The notes: generated by a model from the letters alone, not told the origin. Shown: positions 8,050-19,415, numbered from the stretch's first letter. The stretch is 64,000 nt of DNA from Anaerotruncus sp. (GCA_022009795.1 CP091724.1:1789501-1853500), one strand, 5' to 3'. Program-made: numbers and translations.

Positions 8050-8610
8050 ATGGTATCAGCAGGCGATTTCAGAAACGGCGTTACTTTTGAAATGGACGGT
8101 CAGGTTTATCAAATCGTTGAATTTCAGCATGTAAAGCCCGGTAAAGGCGCTGCTTTCGTTAGAGCTAAAATCAAGAATGTTATTCAAGGCTCTGTTGTTG
8201 AAAGAACCTTTTAACCCAACCGAAAAAAATTCCCCACGGCATTTATCGAAAGAAAAGATATGGTTTATTCATATAACGATTCCGGTCTTTATTACTTCAT
8301 GGATCAGGAAACATTTGATATGATTCCCGTTGCAGAAGCGGATTTAAGCGATAACTTTAAGTTCGTTAAGGAAAACGATATTTGCCGCGTTCTTTCATAT
8401 AAGGGCAATGTTTTCGGCGTTGAGCCCCCCACCTTCGTTACTCTTGAGGTAACAAAAACCGATCCCGGCTTTAAGGGCAACACTGCCACAAACACTCTTA
8501 AACCCGCCACTCTTGAAACAGGCGCGGAAATCCGCGTTCCGCTTTTCATTAACGAGGGCGATAAGATTCGCGTGGACACAAGAACCTGCGAATATATGGA
8601 AAGAGCATAA
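8050..8610 (+). CDS. efp: Elongation factor P (frameshifted)
   Basis: MVSAGDFRNGVTFEMDGQVYQIVEFQHVKPGKGAAFVR is the N-terminal KOW-like domain, with the tip Lys of KPGKGAA that is the usual modification site. The frame breaks in the T4 run at 8210 and the A7 run at 8224 and resumes as FPTAFIERKDMVYSY. Domains II and III follow (VEPPTFVTLEVTKTDPGFKGNT and EIRVPLFINEGDKIRVDTRT). About 185 residues. EF-P relieves ribosome stalling at polyproline. GGAGG stands before the ATG. Confidence 0.96.
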
Positions 8611-8709
8611 GCATAATATTTATTGTAAGATTATTTTAAGGCTGTGCCGCAAAAATTGCCGCAGGCGGCGCATTTGCCTTGTTGCTTTGCGGCGGAAAGG
8701 CTGTATTTT

Positions 8710-9130
8710 ATGAATACTGTTGAAAAAAACTCGGTTATCTCAAGGGCTTGCTTGACGGCCTTGATTTTTGACGATAATAAAAAAAGAAACCAAAATGTTT
8801 AAAGCCGTTATCGATGTGCTCGACGGCATTATGCAGGATATGGACGGCCTCGGCGAGGATGTTGATCTTCTTGCAGAGCAGGTTGATGAGATCGATCAGG
8901 ATCTTGCCGATGTGGAAGAATATCTTGAGGATGAAGATTATTGCGATTGCTGCGATGACGATGAGGAAGATGATGAATATTGCATCTCCTGCCCGAATTG
9001 CGGCGAGGAATTTGTTGTTGACGCCGACACGGTTGATGAGGGCGGCGTAGAGTGCCCCTCATGCGGCGAATATCTTGAGCTTGGCTTCGTTCCCGATGAT
9101 GAGGAAGAGGATGCTCCCACAGAGGAATAA
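8710..9130 (+). CDS. CD1247-type acidic zinc-ribbon protein (frameshifted near start)
   Basis: From ATG 8710: MNTVEK-LGYLKGLLDGLDFDDNKKETK-MFKAVIDVLDGIMQDMDGL, read across two A/T-run shifts. Then come a helical acidic middle (EQVDEIDQDLADVEEYLED) and a C-terminal ribbon with Cys pairs (SCPNCGEEF and ECPSCGEYLELGF) set to bind one zinc. The N-terminal block YLKGL.DGLD matches the CD1247 N-terminal domain seen in Clostridia, commonly next to efp. Function is unknown; some databases call it a transcriptional regulator without evidence that I know of. About 139 residues, extremely acidic. Confidence 0.75.
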
Positions 9131-9151
9131 TTCAAAATAATATGCAAAATA

Positions 9152-9186
9152 ATGCCGTAAGTGCTTTGCGCCTGCGGCATTTTTTC
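9152..9186 (+). terminator. Terminator of the efp operon
   Basis: ATGCCG (9152-9157) and CGGCAT (9175-9180) with an inner GTGC/GCGC pairing, then T6. Confidence 0.7.
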
Positions 9187-9212
9187 GTGTTGCATTTTGT
9201 GTGCAAAAAAGG

Positions 9213-9245
9213 AATCTGCCGCACCTGCTTTCGGTGCGGCGGATT
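9213..9245 (-). terminator. Terminator of the lipoprotein gene
   Basis: GCCGCACC (9218-9225) pairs with GGTGCGGC (9233-9240), flanked by AATC/GATT. On the minus strand it is followed by CCTTTTTT. Confidence 0.75.
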
Positions 9246-9267
9246 TCTGCCTTGTGTGTTGGAATTG

Positions 9268-9555
9268 CTATTTTAAGCCGTCTTTAACAGCTTCTCCCGC
9301 TTTTGAAACGGCGCCGCCCGCTCCGCTTGCGGCTTCGCCGACGGCCTCGCCTGCGTCGGATAAGGCTTCGCTTGCGTTTTCCGCGCCGTTTGTAAGCGCT
9401 TCTTCAACCTTGTTGGTGGTTGTGGTGGTGCTTTCGGTTGTTTCCGTGGTTAATGTGGTTGTGGTGGGCATATCGTTCTTTTTGCTTGAACAGCCGGCAA
9501 AAATCGCGGCCGCGCAAACTGCAATCAGCGAAATAATAATTATGCTCTTTTTCAT
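9268..9555 (-). CDS. Small lipoprotein, Thr-rich linker and Ala/Gly/Glu-rich tail
   Basis: 95 residues starting MKKSIIIISLIAVCAAAIFAGCSS at 9555, with AAAGGAAA as ribosome site. The lipobox FAGC gives a mature protein starting at Cys22. A Thr-rich spacer (about residues 31-48) leads to a repetitive helical tail of Ala, Gly, Glu, Ser. Likely anchored on the outer face of the membrane. No enzyme motif. It lies just downstream of ypeB on the same strand but has its own ribosome site and terminator. Confidence 0.8.
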   Translation of the reverse strand: MKKSIIIISLIAVCAAAIFAGCSSKKNDMPTTTTLTTETTESTTTTTNKVEEALTNGAENASEALSDAGEAVGEAASGAGGAVSKAGEAVKDGLK

Positions 9556-9652
9556 ATGAATTTCCTTTCTTTGCTCTTTATTTTTGCGCCGCGCACCTGC
9601 TTTATGCAGCTTTCGCACGGCGTTTTTGATTTGCAATAGTTCAGGCTCTGCG

Positions 9653-10970
9653 CTATTTTGTCAGCGTGCCGTTGTCAGAATAAAGCAACAGTAAAATATC
9701 CTCCTCCTTGCCCGTTTCGGCGTTGGTGTAAATCAGCACCTCCTGCCCTGTGCTTTTTGTGTTTTTGCAATGGTTTTCAATGCAAAAAACCTCTTTGCCG
9801 TCTTTTTTCGGAATAAGGCAGGCTTTGGTTGAAATCGGCTCGGCGGCGGGGCTCAGCGTTGCCGCCGCGGCGTTGCTTAAATCGGGAGCGGTGCGCTCGG
9901 TGTGGTTTGTGAGATAACCGCCCGCTTCAAGAGAATAAACGCTGCCGTCCGAAAGCGAAATGCCCACCTTTATTAAATCGGGGTAGTAGGTTATGCCGCT
10001 TTTTTCATAAGCAAAATTTATTGTGCAAACATTGTTGTAAACGGCGGAATAAGTGCTTTTCATATCCGGATAACCTATTTTATCCAAGAAATCCTGCGCA
10101 ATGTTTATTGCGTTTTCCTCGGTGACGGCGGTGGTTTTTATGTTTCCCTCGTTTAAGATATAAACTATATATCCGCCGTTTTTGGAAACGGAAATCGTGC
10201 ACAGCTTATAGGAAAAAACATATGCGGGAATCGTGCCGCTTTCCTCGTTTTTGTAAACAACGCCGCCGTCTTCAACCCCAAGGGCACGCGCGGCGATTTT
10301 GCGGCATTCGTCGCGGCTTCGGCGCGAGGCGTTTTTAATCATCTGTGATTCTTTATTTAAAACGGCGTCGGCAAACGGGCCGTCATAAAGCAGTGTGGGG
10401 TAGTTTTCAAATGTGTTTTCCGCCGTGGTAAAATCAAGTGAAAAGGAGGAAACCTTTGTATCGGCTCCGCCCTGCGGCAGCACCTCGTTTTCCGTTATTT
10501 TGCCGCCTGCCGCGCATTTTTGCACTATTTTTTCGGTGTAGTCTGCATATTTTTGGGCATAGGTAAGCAAAAGTGCAAGATTATCGTAATCCGATTGCGA
10601 AATTTCATCCTTGGTTGAAATATATTTTGCATAATCTGCCGCCTGGCTCAAAAATTTGTAGGCACCGTCAAGCTCAAGCTGGCTGACGGGCAGTGATGAA
10701 AGCGCGTTTTTGGCGGTGGTGCACTCGGCATAAAGGTCGCTCGAAAGTGTGCCCATCATTTCCTGCGATGCCGCATATTGGCTCTTCTCAAGGCTTGTTT
10801 CTATTGAATCGAGGCATTCGGAAAGCCGGTTCAAATCGCACTGATAAGCCGCTTCAAGCCTTAATTGATATTTGTTGCTTGCGGCGTTTTTGGCTCACAG
10901 CCGCGGTGGTGAGCACTGCGGCAAGGCAAATTGCAAAGGAACACAGCCGCACGATGTTTCGCCTTTTCAT
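9653..10970 (-). CDS. ypeB: Germination protein YpeB (one frameshift)
   Basis: The main frame of 393 residues has two PepSY-type domains in the C-terminal half (for example ITEENAINIAQDFLDKIGYPDM and YYPDLIKVGISLSDGSVYSLEAGGYLTNH). An extra A in an A5 run near 10893 hides the N-terminus; corrected, the start is 10970 with an N-terminal membrane anchor (RLCSFAICLAAVLTTAAVS) and then NAASNKYQLRLEAAY. Total about 438 residues, the usual length. In Bacillus, YpeB keeps the cortex-lytic enzyme SleB stable in the spore. No sleB is beside it here, although the two are normally an operon. Confidence 0.88.
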
Positions 10971-11095
10971 TAAATCATTTCCTTTCGCAAAAAATCTTGT
11001 TGCGTATATACGCATTGTGCCCTAAAAGGAAAATTTTATTCGCATTTATATTTTTTTGCAGCTTTAAGTGCCGTGAATGTTAAAAATGCGCTCAT

Positions 11096-11177
11096 GGGGC
11101 GCACTCCGTAAAGAATAATTGCTCAATAAGTCGGAAGGCTTAAACCGCATTTTTCTTTGTGAAGTGTGCCCCAAAGC
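11096..11177. repeat. Dispersed hairpin element, copy 1
   Basis: GGGGCGCACT (from about 11096) and AGTGTGCCCC (to about 11174) form a long-range imperfect inverted repeat. Inside, the block ACTCCGTAAAGAATAATTGC-TCAATAA recurs in reverse orientation at about 47397-47432. No gene lies in 10971-11269. Confidence 0.45.
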
Positions 11178-11269
11178 CTTGCTTTATTGCTTTTACTGTG
11201 TGTTATAATATTTTAATTAAAATGGAATAATAGGTATAAATTTTTATTATAAAAAAGCGAGTGTTTGTG

Positions 11270-12048
11270 ATGGCGTTGAAAAACGGTAAAAAAAGAATAG
11301 TTGTTAAAGTGGGCACCTCCACCTTAACCCATGAAACAGGCAAGGCGAATATTGCGCTTATGGCAAAGCTTGCCTCGGTGCTTTCGGATCTTAAAAAAAT
11401 GCCGGCAATCAAATAATTCTTGTTTCGTCCGGCGCAATTTCCGTGGGCACAAGCAGATTGCGCCTGCCGGAAAGGCCTAAATCAACCCGCGGTCTTCAGG
11501 CTGCTGCGGCGGTGGGCCAAAAGCGAAATGATGTTTCTTTACGATAAGCTTTTTTCGGAATACGGCGTTATAGTCAGCCAGCTGCTTATCACTTATGATG
11601 AATTGCAAAATCCGGAGAGCAAAAGGCATTTGGTAAACACAATCGATCAGCTGCTTGAATATGATTGCCTGCCGATAGTAAACGAAAACGATTCCGTTTC
11701 CGTTGAGGAGCTTTTAAACGGCGATAACGATTGCCTTTCGGCAAGCGTGGCGGTTTTCACAAGTGCTAATCTTTTGATTTTGCTTACGGACACGGACGGA
11801 CTTTATGACGGCAATCCCGCGGAAAACCCCAACGCCAAGCTGATAAGGCGCGTTGATTTGATAGACGACGGTATTCGAGCCATCACAGGCTCTGCCGGCG
11901 CAAAGGGGCACGGGCGGATTTATTACAAAAATCAACGCTGCCGAAATCGCGGTAACGGAGGGCGTGCCTGTTGTTATCACAAACGGCAAAAAGCCAACGG
12001 ATATTTATAAAATTTTTAAACGGCGAATCTGTCGGCACATATTTTTAA
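11270..12048 (+). CDS. proB: Glutamate 5-kinase (frameshifted)
   Basis: MALKNGKKRIVVKVGTSTLTHETG opens the amino-acid kinase fold. After a shift in the A7 run near 11400 it continues NQIILVSSGAISVGTSRL (glutamate site) and, after another, SEMMFLYDKLFSEYG, VNENDSVSVEEL and ANLLILLTDTDGLYDGNP, the ATP region. It ends VTEGVPVVITNGKKPTDIYKI-LNGESVGTYF at 12048. There is no C-terminal PUA domain, as in many Firmicutes. First step of proline synthesis; proA follows after 14 bases. Confidence 0.93.
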
Positions 12049-12062
12049 GGCGGTGGAAAAAA

Positions 12063-13306
12063 ATGATAAAACTCGGCGAAAAATGCGCTTGCGGCAAAGG
12101 ATTTTTCTTGCAACGGTAACAACAGAACAGAAAAAAATAAGGCTCTGCTTGCAATTGCCGCCGCCCTGCGCGAAAGCAGCGAAACGATAATTCTTGAAAA
12201 TAAAAAAGACCTTGAAAACGGCAAAGCCGCAGGTCTTAACGACGGCTTGCTCGATAGGTTGATGCTCAACGAAGCCAGAATAAACGATATCGCCTCGGCG
12301 GCGGAAAATGTGGCGTCCCTGCCCGATCCCTGCGGCAGGTTGCTGGATGAAATCAAAAGGCCGAACGGCCTTGATATCAAAAAGATTTCCGTGCCTATCG
12401 GCGTTATCGGAATAATTTATGAGGCTCGCCCGAATGTTACCGTGGATGCGGCAGGGCTTTGCCTTAAAAGCTCAAACGCCGTTATTCTGCGCGGCGGCAA
12501 AGAGGCCATAAATTCAAATATGGCGCTTGCTTCCGTTATGCGCACCGCCATCGAGGATTGCGGCTTTGATAAAAACTGCATTCAGCTTGTAACGGATACC
12601 TCGCGCGAATCGGCAAATCAAATGATGACGATGAACGGCTATATAGATTGCCTGATTCCGCGCGGCGGCAAAGGGCTTATCAGAAGCGTTGTGCGCAATT
12701 CCACGGTGCCTGTTATTGAAACGGGTTCGGGAAATTGCCATATTTATGTTGACGAAAGCGCTGATATCGAAATGGCGGCGAATATTATATTCAATGCCAA
12801 AACGCAGCGCATAGGCGTTTGCAATGCGTGCGAAAGCCTTGTTATTCATTCGGGCATAATAAATAAGGCTTTGCCTGCTATTAAGGCAAGGCTTGATACA
12901 AAAAAAATGTTGAAATGCGCGGCGATGAGCGCGCAATGATTGCGGCAAACGGCGTTTTTGCCTGCAAGCGACGAGGATTTTGCGGAGGAATATCTTGATT
13001 ATATCATCAGCGTTCAAAACCGTTGACAGCCTTGATGAGGCAATCAGGCACATAAATAAGTATTCCACCAAGCACAGCGAGGCAATAATCACTCAAAACA
13101 AAGCAAATGCCGATGAATTTTTGGCAAGAATCGATTCTTCATCGGTTTATGTGAATGCCTCCACCAGGTTTACGGACGGCGGCGAATTCGGCCTCGGCGC
13201 AGAAATCGGCATTTCAACCCAAAAGCTTCATGCAAGAGGCCCTATGGGTTTGCGAGAGCTTACCACCACCAAATATTTAATTTACGGCAACGGCCAAGTT
13301 CGTTAA
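12063..13306 (+). CDS. proA: Gamma-glutamyl phosphate reductase (frameshifted)
   Basis: MIKLGENALAAKDFSCNG, corrected in the A5 run at 12081, then a long clean frame with VPIGVIGIIYEARPNVT, LILR-type GGKEAINSN, IPRGGKGLIRSVV and the catalytic cysteine in RIGVCNACESLVIH. Two more shifts (A7 at about 12900, A4 at about 13018) precede VDSLDEAIRHINKYSTKHSEAIIT and the terminal RFTDGGEFGLGAEIGISTQKLHARGPMGL. About 412 residues, full length. It reduces gamma-glutamyl phosphate to glutamate semialdehyde using NADPH. Forms the operon proBA. Confidence 0.95.
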
Positions 13307-13322
13307 GGCTAAAGGAATTTTA

Positions 13323-14757
13323 ATGGATAAGTATAAGAAACTGGCTTCAAATACAATAGTTTTTGCAATAGGCACCTTTTCGTCAAAGCTGCTGACCTTG
13401 ATACTCACTTTCTTTTACACCCGCGTTATGGCAACGGGGGATTTCGGCGGCGCCACTTTAATTCAAAATGCGGTTAATATTCTTGTGCCGATAGTTACCC
13501 TGGCGGTTAATTCCGCAGCGCTTCGCTTTGCGCTTGATAAGCAAAGCGATAAGAAGTGCGTTTTCAGCACGGGCATTGCCACCACTTTAATCGGCTTTGC
13601 CGTTTTTTGCCTGTTTTCTCCTTTGGTTGTAAAAATCACAATCAATGATTTTAATTTCGGGCAATACACGATTTTGCTTTATCTTATGCTGCTCGGCTCG
13701 TCGCTCAGGCAGCTTTGCCAGCAATTTGTGCGCGGCTCCGGCCATGTTAAGCTTTATGCTGTTGACGGTGTTATAGCCACGGCAACCTCGGCCGGCTTCA
13801 CTTTCCTTTATCTCGGAGCCTTCAATTGGGGTATATACGGCTATATATTGGCAATATTCACAAGCGATATGCTTTCGGTTTTGTTTATGTTTGTTTGCGC
13901 AAAGCTGTGGCGCTTTGTGGGCATTCGCCAAGGCTTGAAAAAAGACACCGTTGTGCCGATGCTTAAATATTGCATTCCGCTTATTCCCACAATTATTTTG
14001 TGGTGGATAATAAATGTTTCGGATCAATATATGGTCACTTATTTTAACGGCGTTTCGCAAAGCGGCATTTACACCGCTGCTTATAAAATTCCGAATTTTG
14101 TTGTTATTTTTGCCTCAATATTTATTGATGCGTGGCAGCTTTCGGCTGTTGATGAATATGATAACGAGGGTAAATCCCGCTTTTTCTCGCAGGTTTTCAG
14201 GGTTTACAGCGGCGCTCTTATCGCCGTCGGCGCGATGCTTATCGCAGGCTCGCGCATAATCACCCAAATCTATCTCGGCAAGGATTATTACGATTCTTGG
14301 CATTATGTGCCGATTCTTGTTATTGCCACCACCTTTTCCTGCCTTGTCAATTTCTATGCCTCCGTTTATATGGCGGAAAAGAAAAGCATGCTTTCAATGA
14401 TCACGGCGGGCACAGGCGCAATAGTCAATATAGTTCTTAATTTTATTCTTATTCCTAGGCTCGGTCCTTACGGTGCGGCAATCGCAACGGCGGCTTCGTT
14501 TGTGTGCGTGTTTATAATCCGTGTGTTCAACACAAAGCAGTTTGTGAATATCAAAAATAAATTCGGCGTCATTTTTCCCGTCTGTTGCTCTTATGCTCGC
14601 GGAATGTGTTATCATGATAATTTCACCCTTTGGTGAATGGCGCACCTTCGGAGTTTGCGCCGCAATAATGCTTGTTATCGTGCTTGTTAATTACAAGGCA
14701 GTAAAGGATATTATTGTGCTGCTGCTCGGAAAGTTCTTAAAAAAGAAAAAGCGCTGA
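13323..14757 (+). CDS. Polysaccharide flippase of the Wzx/MurJ-like MOP family
   Basis: Starts MDKYKKLASNTIVFAIGTFSSKLLTLILTFFYTRVM, the typical opening of O-antigen/teichoic-acid flippases, and carries about 14 membrane helices. The frame breaks in the T5 run at 14570 and resumes SVALMLAECVIMIISPFGEWRTFGV, ending with a basic tail (GKFLKKKKR) at 14757. About 477 residues. It should export lipid-linked glycan units across the membrane; no other glycan genes adjoin it, so the substrate is open. Confidence 0.85.
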
Positions 14758-14769
14758 TTTCATTAGGTA

Positions 14770-14798
14770 TTGAATAATAGGCTTTTTTAGTGTATAAT
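14770..14798 (+). promoter_or_regulatory. Promoter of glgP
   Basis: TTGAAT (14770-14775), 17-bp spacer, TATAAT (14793-14798). Confidence 0.7.
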
Positions 14799-14855
14799 TA
14801 ACAATATAGCGCGGCAAATAGCCGCTCTTTTGTAAATGTTTTGGAGGTTTTGCAT

Positions 14856-17364
14856 ATGAAATCATCAATTTCGGTTGAAAACGCAAAGCAAATGATAAAC
14901 GATAAGCTCAGCCATTTCTTCGGAGTAACTCCCGAGGATGCCACGGAGGAGCAGTATTATAAAGCTGTTGCAATGATCGTGCGCGATGATCTTGCCGCAA
15001 AAAACAGCGAGTTCCGCCATATTGCAAACGGCCAGGATTCCAAAAAGATTTATTATCTTTGCATGGAATTCCTTATGGGGCGTTCGCTTAAAAAAACAAT
15101 CTTTATAACCTTAATCTTACCGATGTTTTCGATAAGGCTTTAAGCAGCTTCGGCGTAAGCCTTAACAGGATTTATGAGCTTGAACCGGACGCAGGCCTCG
15201 GCAACGGCGGCCTCGGCAGGCTTGCCGCTTGCTATCTTGACGGCCTTGCCACAGACGGCTATCAGTCAATGGGCTATTCAATCCGCTATGAGGCAGGCAT
15301 ATTTAAGCAAAAGCTTGTTGACGGCTGGCAAACCGAGCTGCCCGATTTCTGGCTTCCCGGCGGCGATGTTTGGCTTGTTCCCCGTGAAGAAAGAAGCGTT
15401 GAGGTTAAGTTTGAAGGCCATGTTGAGGAAAGCTGGGACGGCGATTACCACAGCGTTGAGCAAAAAGATTGCAACACGGTAACCGCAGTGCCTTATGATA
15501 TGTATGTATCCGGCAAGGGTCGTGGTGTTTCAAGGCTTCGCCTTTGGGCTTCCGTTAAGCCGTCGCTTGATATGAGCCTCTTTAATCAGGGCGAATATAT
15601 GCGCGCTATGGAGCAATCCGCAATGGCAGAGGCCATTTCCAAAATCCTCTATCCTGCCGATAATTCGCCGGAGGGTAAATCTTTGCGCCTGCGCCAGCAA
15701 TATTTCCTTGTGTCGGCTTCGATTCAGGATATTATCCGCCGCCACCTCACGGAATACAGCACTCTTGATAATCTTCCCGAGAAAATCGCAATTCATATTA
15801 ACGACACCCATCCCACAATGGCTATTCCGGAGCTTATGCGCATTATGCTTGATGAATGCGGCTACGGCTGGGACGACGCTTGGAATATCGTAACCAAAAC
15901 GGTGGCTTACACAAACCACACCGTTATGAAAGAGGCGCTTGAATGCTGGAGCGAGGAGCTCTATAAGAGATTGCTTCCCCGCCTTTATGAAATCACAAAG
16001 GAAATCGATAATCGCTTCCGCGCATATGTTTGGTGCACCACTCATGATGCAGATAAGGTTGAAAGAATGGCAATCATTTCCGGCGGCGTTGTAAGAATGG
16101 CAAATCTTTGCGTTGCAGGCTCTCATTCCGTAAACGGCGTTTCCGCGCTTCATTCGGAAATTCTTAAGGAAACCGTTTTCAGCGATTTCTATTCAATCAC
16201 TCCCGATAAATTTAAAAATGTTACAAACGGCATTGCATTCAGAAGATGGATATGCCAATCAAATCCGCTTCTCACGGATTATATCACCAAGCTTATCGGC
16301 AGCGATTTTATCACAAAAAGCGACGAGCTTTTGAAGCTTCGCGAATATAAAGACGATAAAAAGGTGCTTGCCGATATTATGGCAATCAAGCGCCAAAATA
16401 AAGAGCGCTTTGCAAAGATTGTTAAAAAGAGAAACGGAATTGATATTAACCCGGATTCGATTTTTGATGTGCAGGTTAAAAGGCTTCACGAATATAAAAA
16501 GGCAAAGCCTTAATATTCTTAATATTATTGCAGAATATCAAATGCTCAAGGCAAATCCCAATGCGGATTTTTGTGCCGAGAACTTATATATTTGCTTCAA
16601 AAGCAGCCCCCGGCTATTTTATGGCAAAGAAAACAATTCAGCTCATAGATGCAATTTCAAATGTTATCAATAATGATAAAGATGTTAATGATAAGCTCAA
16701 GGTTGTGTTTATGGAAGAATATAATGTCAGCCTTGCAGAGGTGCTTATGCCCGCCGCAGATTTTTCAGAGCAAATTTCACTTGCCGGCACAGAAGCTTCC
16801 GGCACCGGCAATATGAAGCTTATGCTTAACGGCGCGGTAACACTCGGCACGCTTGACGGCGCCAATGTTGAAATTGCAAATGCCGTAGGCGACGACAATA
16901 TTATAATCTTCGGTCTTAAAACCCCGGAGGTTGAGCAGCTTAAACAGCGCGGCTATCATCCTATGGATTATATCAATAATAACCGAGTTCTTAAGGATGT
17001 TATTGATTTTATCAATGCGGGTATAGACGGCAAAACCTTTGGCGAATTCACTTCAAGCCTTATGAATGTTGATCCCTATATGGCTCTTGCCGATTTTGCG
17101 GATTATCAAAAGGCTCAGCAGCTTTCCGCAGAAATTTATAAAGATAAAGAGCGCTTTGCAAAAATGTCGCTCATGAATATCAGCGGTGCGGGAATTTTCA
17201 GCGCCGACAGGGCAATAAAAGAATATGCCGAAAATATTTGGCACACAAAGCCCGTTGCTTTCCCTCAGGAAAAAAGTGCTCCGGCTCCGAAAAAGGAAGC
17301 AGCTGCAAAAAAGCCTGCGGCAAAAAAGGCAAAGGCTGAAAAATCGGCAAAGGCCGCTAAATAA
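14856..17364 (+). CDS. glgP: Glycogen/starch phosphorylase with Lys/Ala-rich tail (frameshifted)
   Basis: About 830 residues, start at ATG 14856 after GGAGG. Landmarks: IYYLCMEFLMGRSL, EPDAGLGNGGLGRLAACYLDGLA, HINDTHPTMAIPELMR, CVAGSHSVNGVSALH, DVQVKRLHEYKRQ, and the pyridoxal-phosphate site EASGTGNMKLMLNGA with its Lys. Frames break at A6 near 15093, at A5 near 16497 and near 16575. The enzyme releases glucose 1-phosphate from glycogen. Unusually, the normal end (ENIWH) is followed by about 35 extra residues made mostly of Lys, Ala and Pro. A GH13 amylase follows. Confidence 0.95.
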
Positions 17365-17382
17365 GATTAACGCTAAAATATG

Positions 17383-17414
17383 CAAGCAAGAGTTAAGGCT
17401 CTTGCTTGTTTTTT
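17383..17414 (+). terminator. glgP terminator
   Basis: CAAGCAAGAG (17383-17392) pairs with CTCTTGCTTG (17399-17408), then T6. Confidence 0.85.
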
Positions 17415-17425
17415 GAAGGGCTTTT

Positions 17426-19294
17426 ATGGATACAACCTGTTTTAACGCAAGAAAAAAAGAATATAAATCCTTAATTTGCGCCATTGCAACCGATGAAAAG
17501 GTTAAGCTGCGCATAGTTGTGCCGCGCTCAATGGGCTGCAGCTGCGCAAAGCTTGCCGTTTGCAAGGATGGGGAAACAACCGTTTATTATAATATGTTTT
17601 GGGCAGGAATGTGCGGAAACGACCATGAGTATTGGCAGCTGCATTTTTTTATGCCACAACAAGCGGGTTGTATTTTTTTATCATTTTGAGCTTGAAACCC
17701 CTTGGGGAAAAACTTATATAAAAAACAGCGGAAACGGAATAGGCGATTTTAATGCTGCGTGCGGCGAATTTCAGCAAACCGTTTATGATAAAAGCTTTAA
17801 AACGCCCGATTTTTTGAAGGGCGGAATAATTTATCAGATTTTTCCGGATAGGTTTTTATTGCAGCGGCACCGAAAAGAAAGCTGTGCCGCAGGGCAGAGT
17901 TATGCGCAAATGGGGCGAAGAGCCTTATTGGAATCAGGAGCAGTTCGGCTCTGTTTGGAATAATGATTATTTCGGCGGCGATTTAAAGGGCATAGAGCAA
18001 AAATTGCCGTATATAAAGTCGCTTGGCGTAAGCTGCATTTATTTAAATCCTGTTTTTGCCGCCAATTCAAATCATAGGTATGATACTGCGGATTATGAAA
18101 AAATCGATTCGCTGCTCGGCACGGAGCAGGATTTTAAATCCCTTTGCTCAGCCGCAAAGCAGTGCGGCATAGCAATTGTGCTTGACGGTGTGTTCAGCCA
18201 CACGGGCTGCGATTCCAAATATTTTAATCTTTTCGGTCACTATCCGCCAAACGGAGCTTGTGACGGCGTTAACAGTCCTTATTACAGCTGGTATAAATTC
18301 AAACATTATCCCGATGATTATGAAAGCTGGTGGGGAATAAAGCTTTTGCCTGAGGTGCACGAGGAAAACCCGTCTTACAGGGAATATATTTGCGGCGAAA
18401 ACGGCATTTTGCGCAAGTGGCTTCGCTGCGGCGCAAGCGGCTGGAGGCTTGATGTTGCAGATGAGCTGCCGGATATTTTTCTTGATGATTTGCGCACGGC
18501 GGTGAAAGCCGAAAATCCCGATGCCGTTATTATCGGCGAGGTTTGGGAGGATGCCACAAATAAATTTGCATACGGCAAAAGGCGGCGCTATTTGCTCGGC
18601 GAGCAGCTTGATTCCGTTATGAATTACCCGTTTGCGGATGCGGTGCTCAATTTCGTTAAATACGGCTCTGCCGAGGCGTTTGAGAACTCTGTGATGTCTG
18701 TTGCGGAAAACTATCCGCCATGTGTTTTTGCATGAATTGATGAATCACATCGGCACCCACGATACGATGCGAGCAATCACATTCCTTGCCGGCGAAAATG
18801 CGGAGGGTAAGGACAGGGCTTGGCAGGAAAAAAATAATATTTTGCCTGCCGAAAAGTTTGAAAAAGGCATTGAAATGCTTAAAATGGCAAGCTTTTTGCA
18901 GTTTACTCTTCCCGGTGTTCCGAGTATTTATTACGGTGATGAGGTCGGTATGCAGGGAATGAAAGATCCGTTTAACCGCGCCTGCTATCCGTGGGGAAAA
19001 GAAAACAAAAGCCTATACTCTTGGTATAAAAGGCTCGGCGAAATCAGGCGGGGCTGCTCGGCTTTTGTTCAGGGCGAGCTTGTGCCCGTGTATGCCGCCG
19101 CGGGCACGGTTGCCTATGAAAGGCGGGGCAGCGAAAATGCCGTGCTGGCAGCAGTGAACAATTCGGAATCGGCTGTTGAAATTTTTGTCGGCACCGAGTG
19201 GGATAATTCCTATTCGTTTTTTGATAATGCTTCGGTTGGCGGCAAGCTTGTGCTTGAGCCTAAAGGCATGGCGCTTTTGAGCAGGCTTTATTAA
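17426..19294 (+). CDS. GH13 alpha-glucan hydrolase, neopullulanase/cyclomaltodextrinase type (frameshifted)
   Basis: About 620 residues, no signal peptide, so cytoplasmic. The first 115 residues resemble a CBM34-like domain, then GGIIYQIFPDRF opens the catalytic barrel. Catalytic motifs: DGVFSHTG (region I), GWRLDVADELP with the nucleophile Asp, IIGEVWEDA with the acid/base Glu, and HIGTHDTMR with the third Asp. The C-terminal beta domain ends MALLSRLY. Shifts occur near 17645, 17855 and in the T5 run at 18727. It likely cuts maltodextrins alongside glycogen phosphorylase just upstream. Confidence 0.9.
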
Positions 19295-19316
19295 ATTGAA
19301 TTTAAAATTTGTTTCG

Positions 19317-19347
19317 GGCTGCTGCAATGTTGCGGCAGCCTGCTTTT
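19317..19347 (+). terminator. Terminator after the GH13 gene
   Basis: GGCTGC...GCAGCC outer arms (19317-19322 and 19335-19340) and GCAA/TTGC inner arms, then TGCTTTTTTG. Confidence 0.8.
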
Positions 19348-19380
19348 TTGCTTTTTTTCCCTTTTTAATAATTTTTATTA

Positions 19381-19409
19381 TTGTATATTTTAATATTATA
19401 TGATATACT
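19381..19409 (+). promoter_or_regulatory. Promoter ahead of the structured RNA and aspS
   Basis: TTGTAT (19381-19386), 17-bp AT-rich spacer, TATACT (19404-19409). Confidence 0.6.
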
Positions 19410-19415
19410 ATTACG

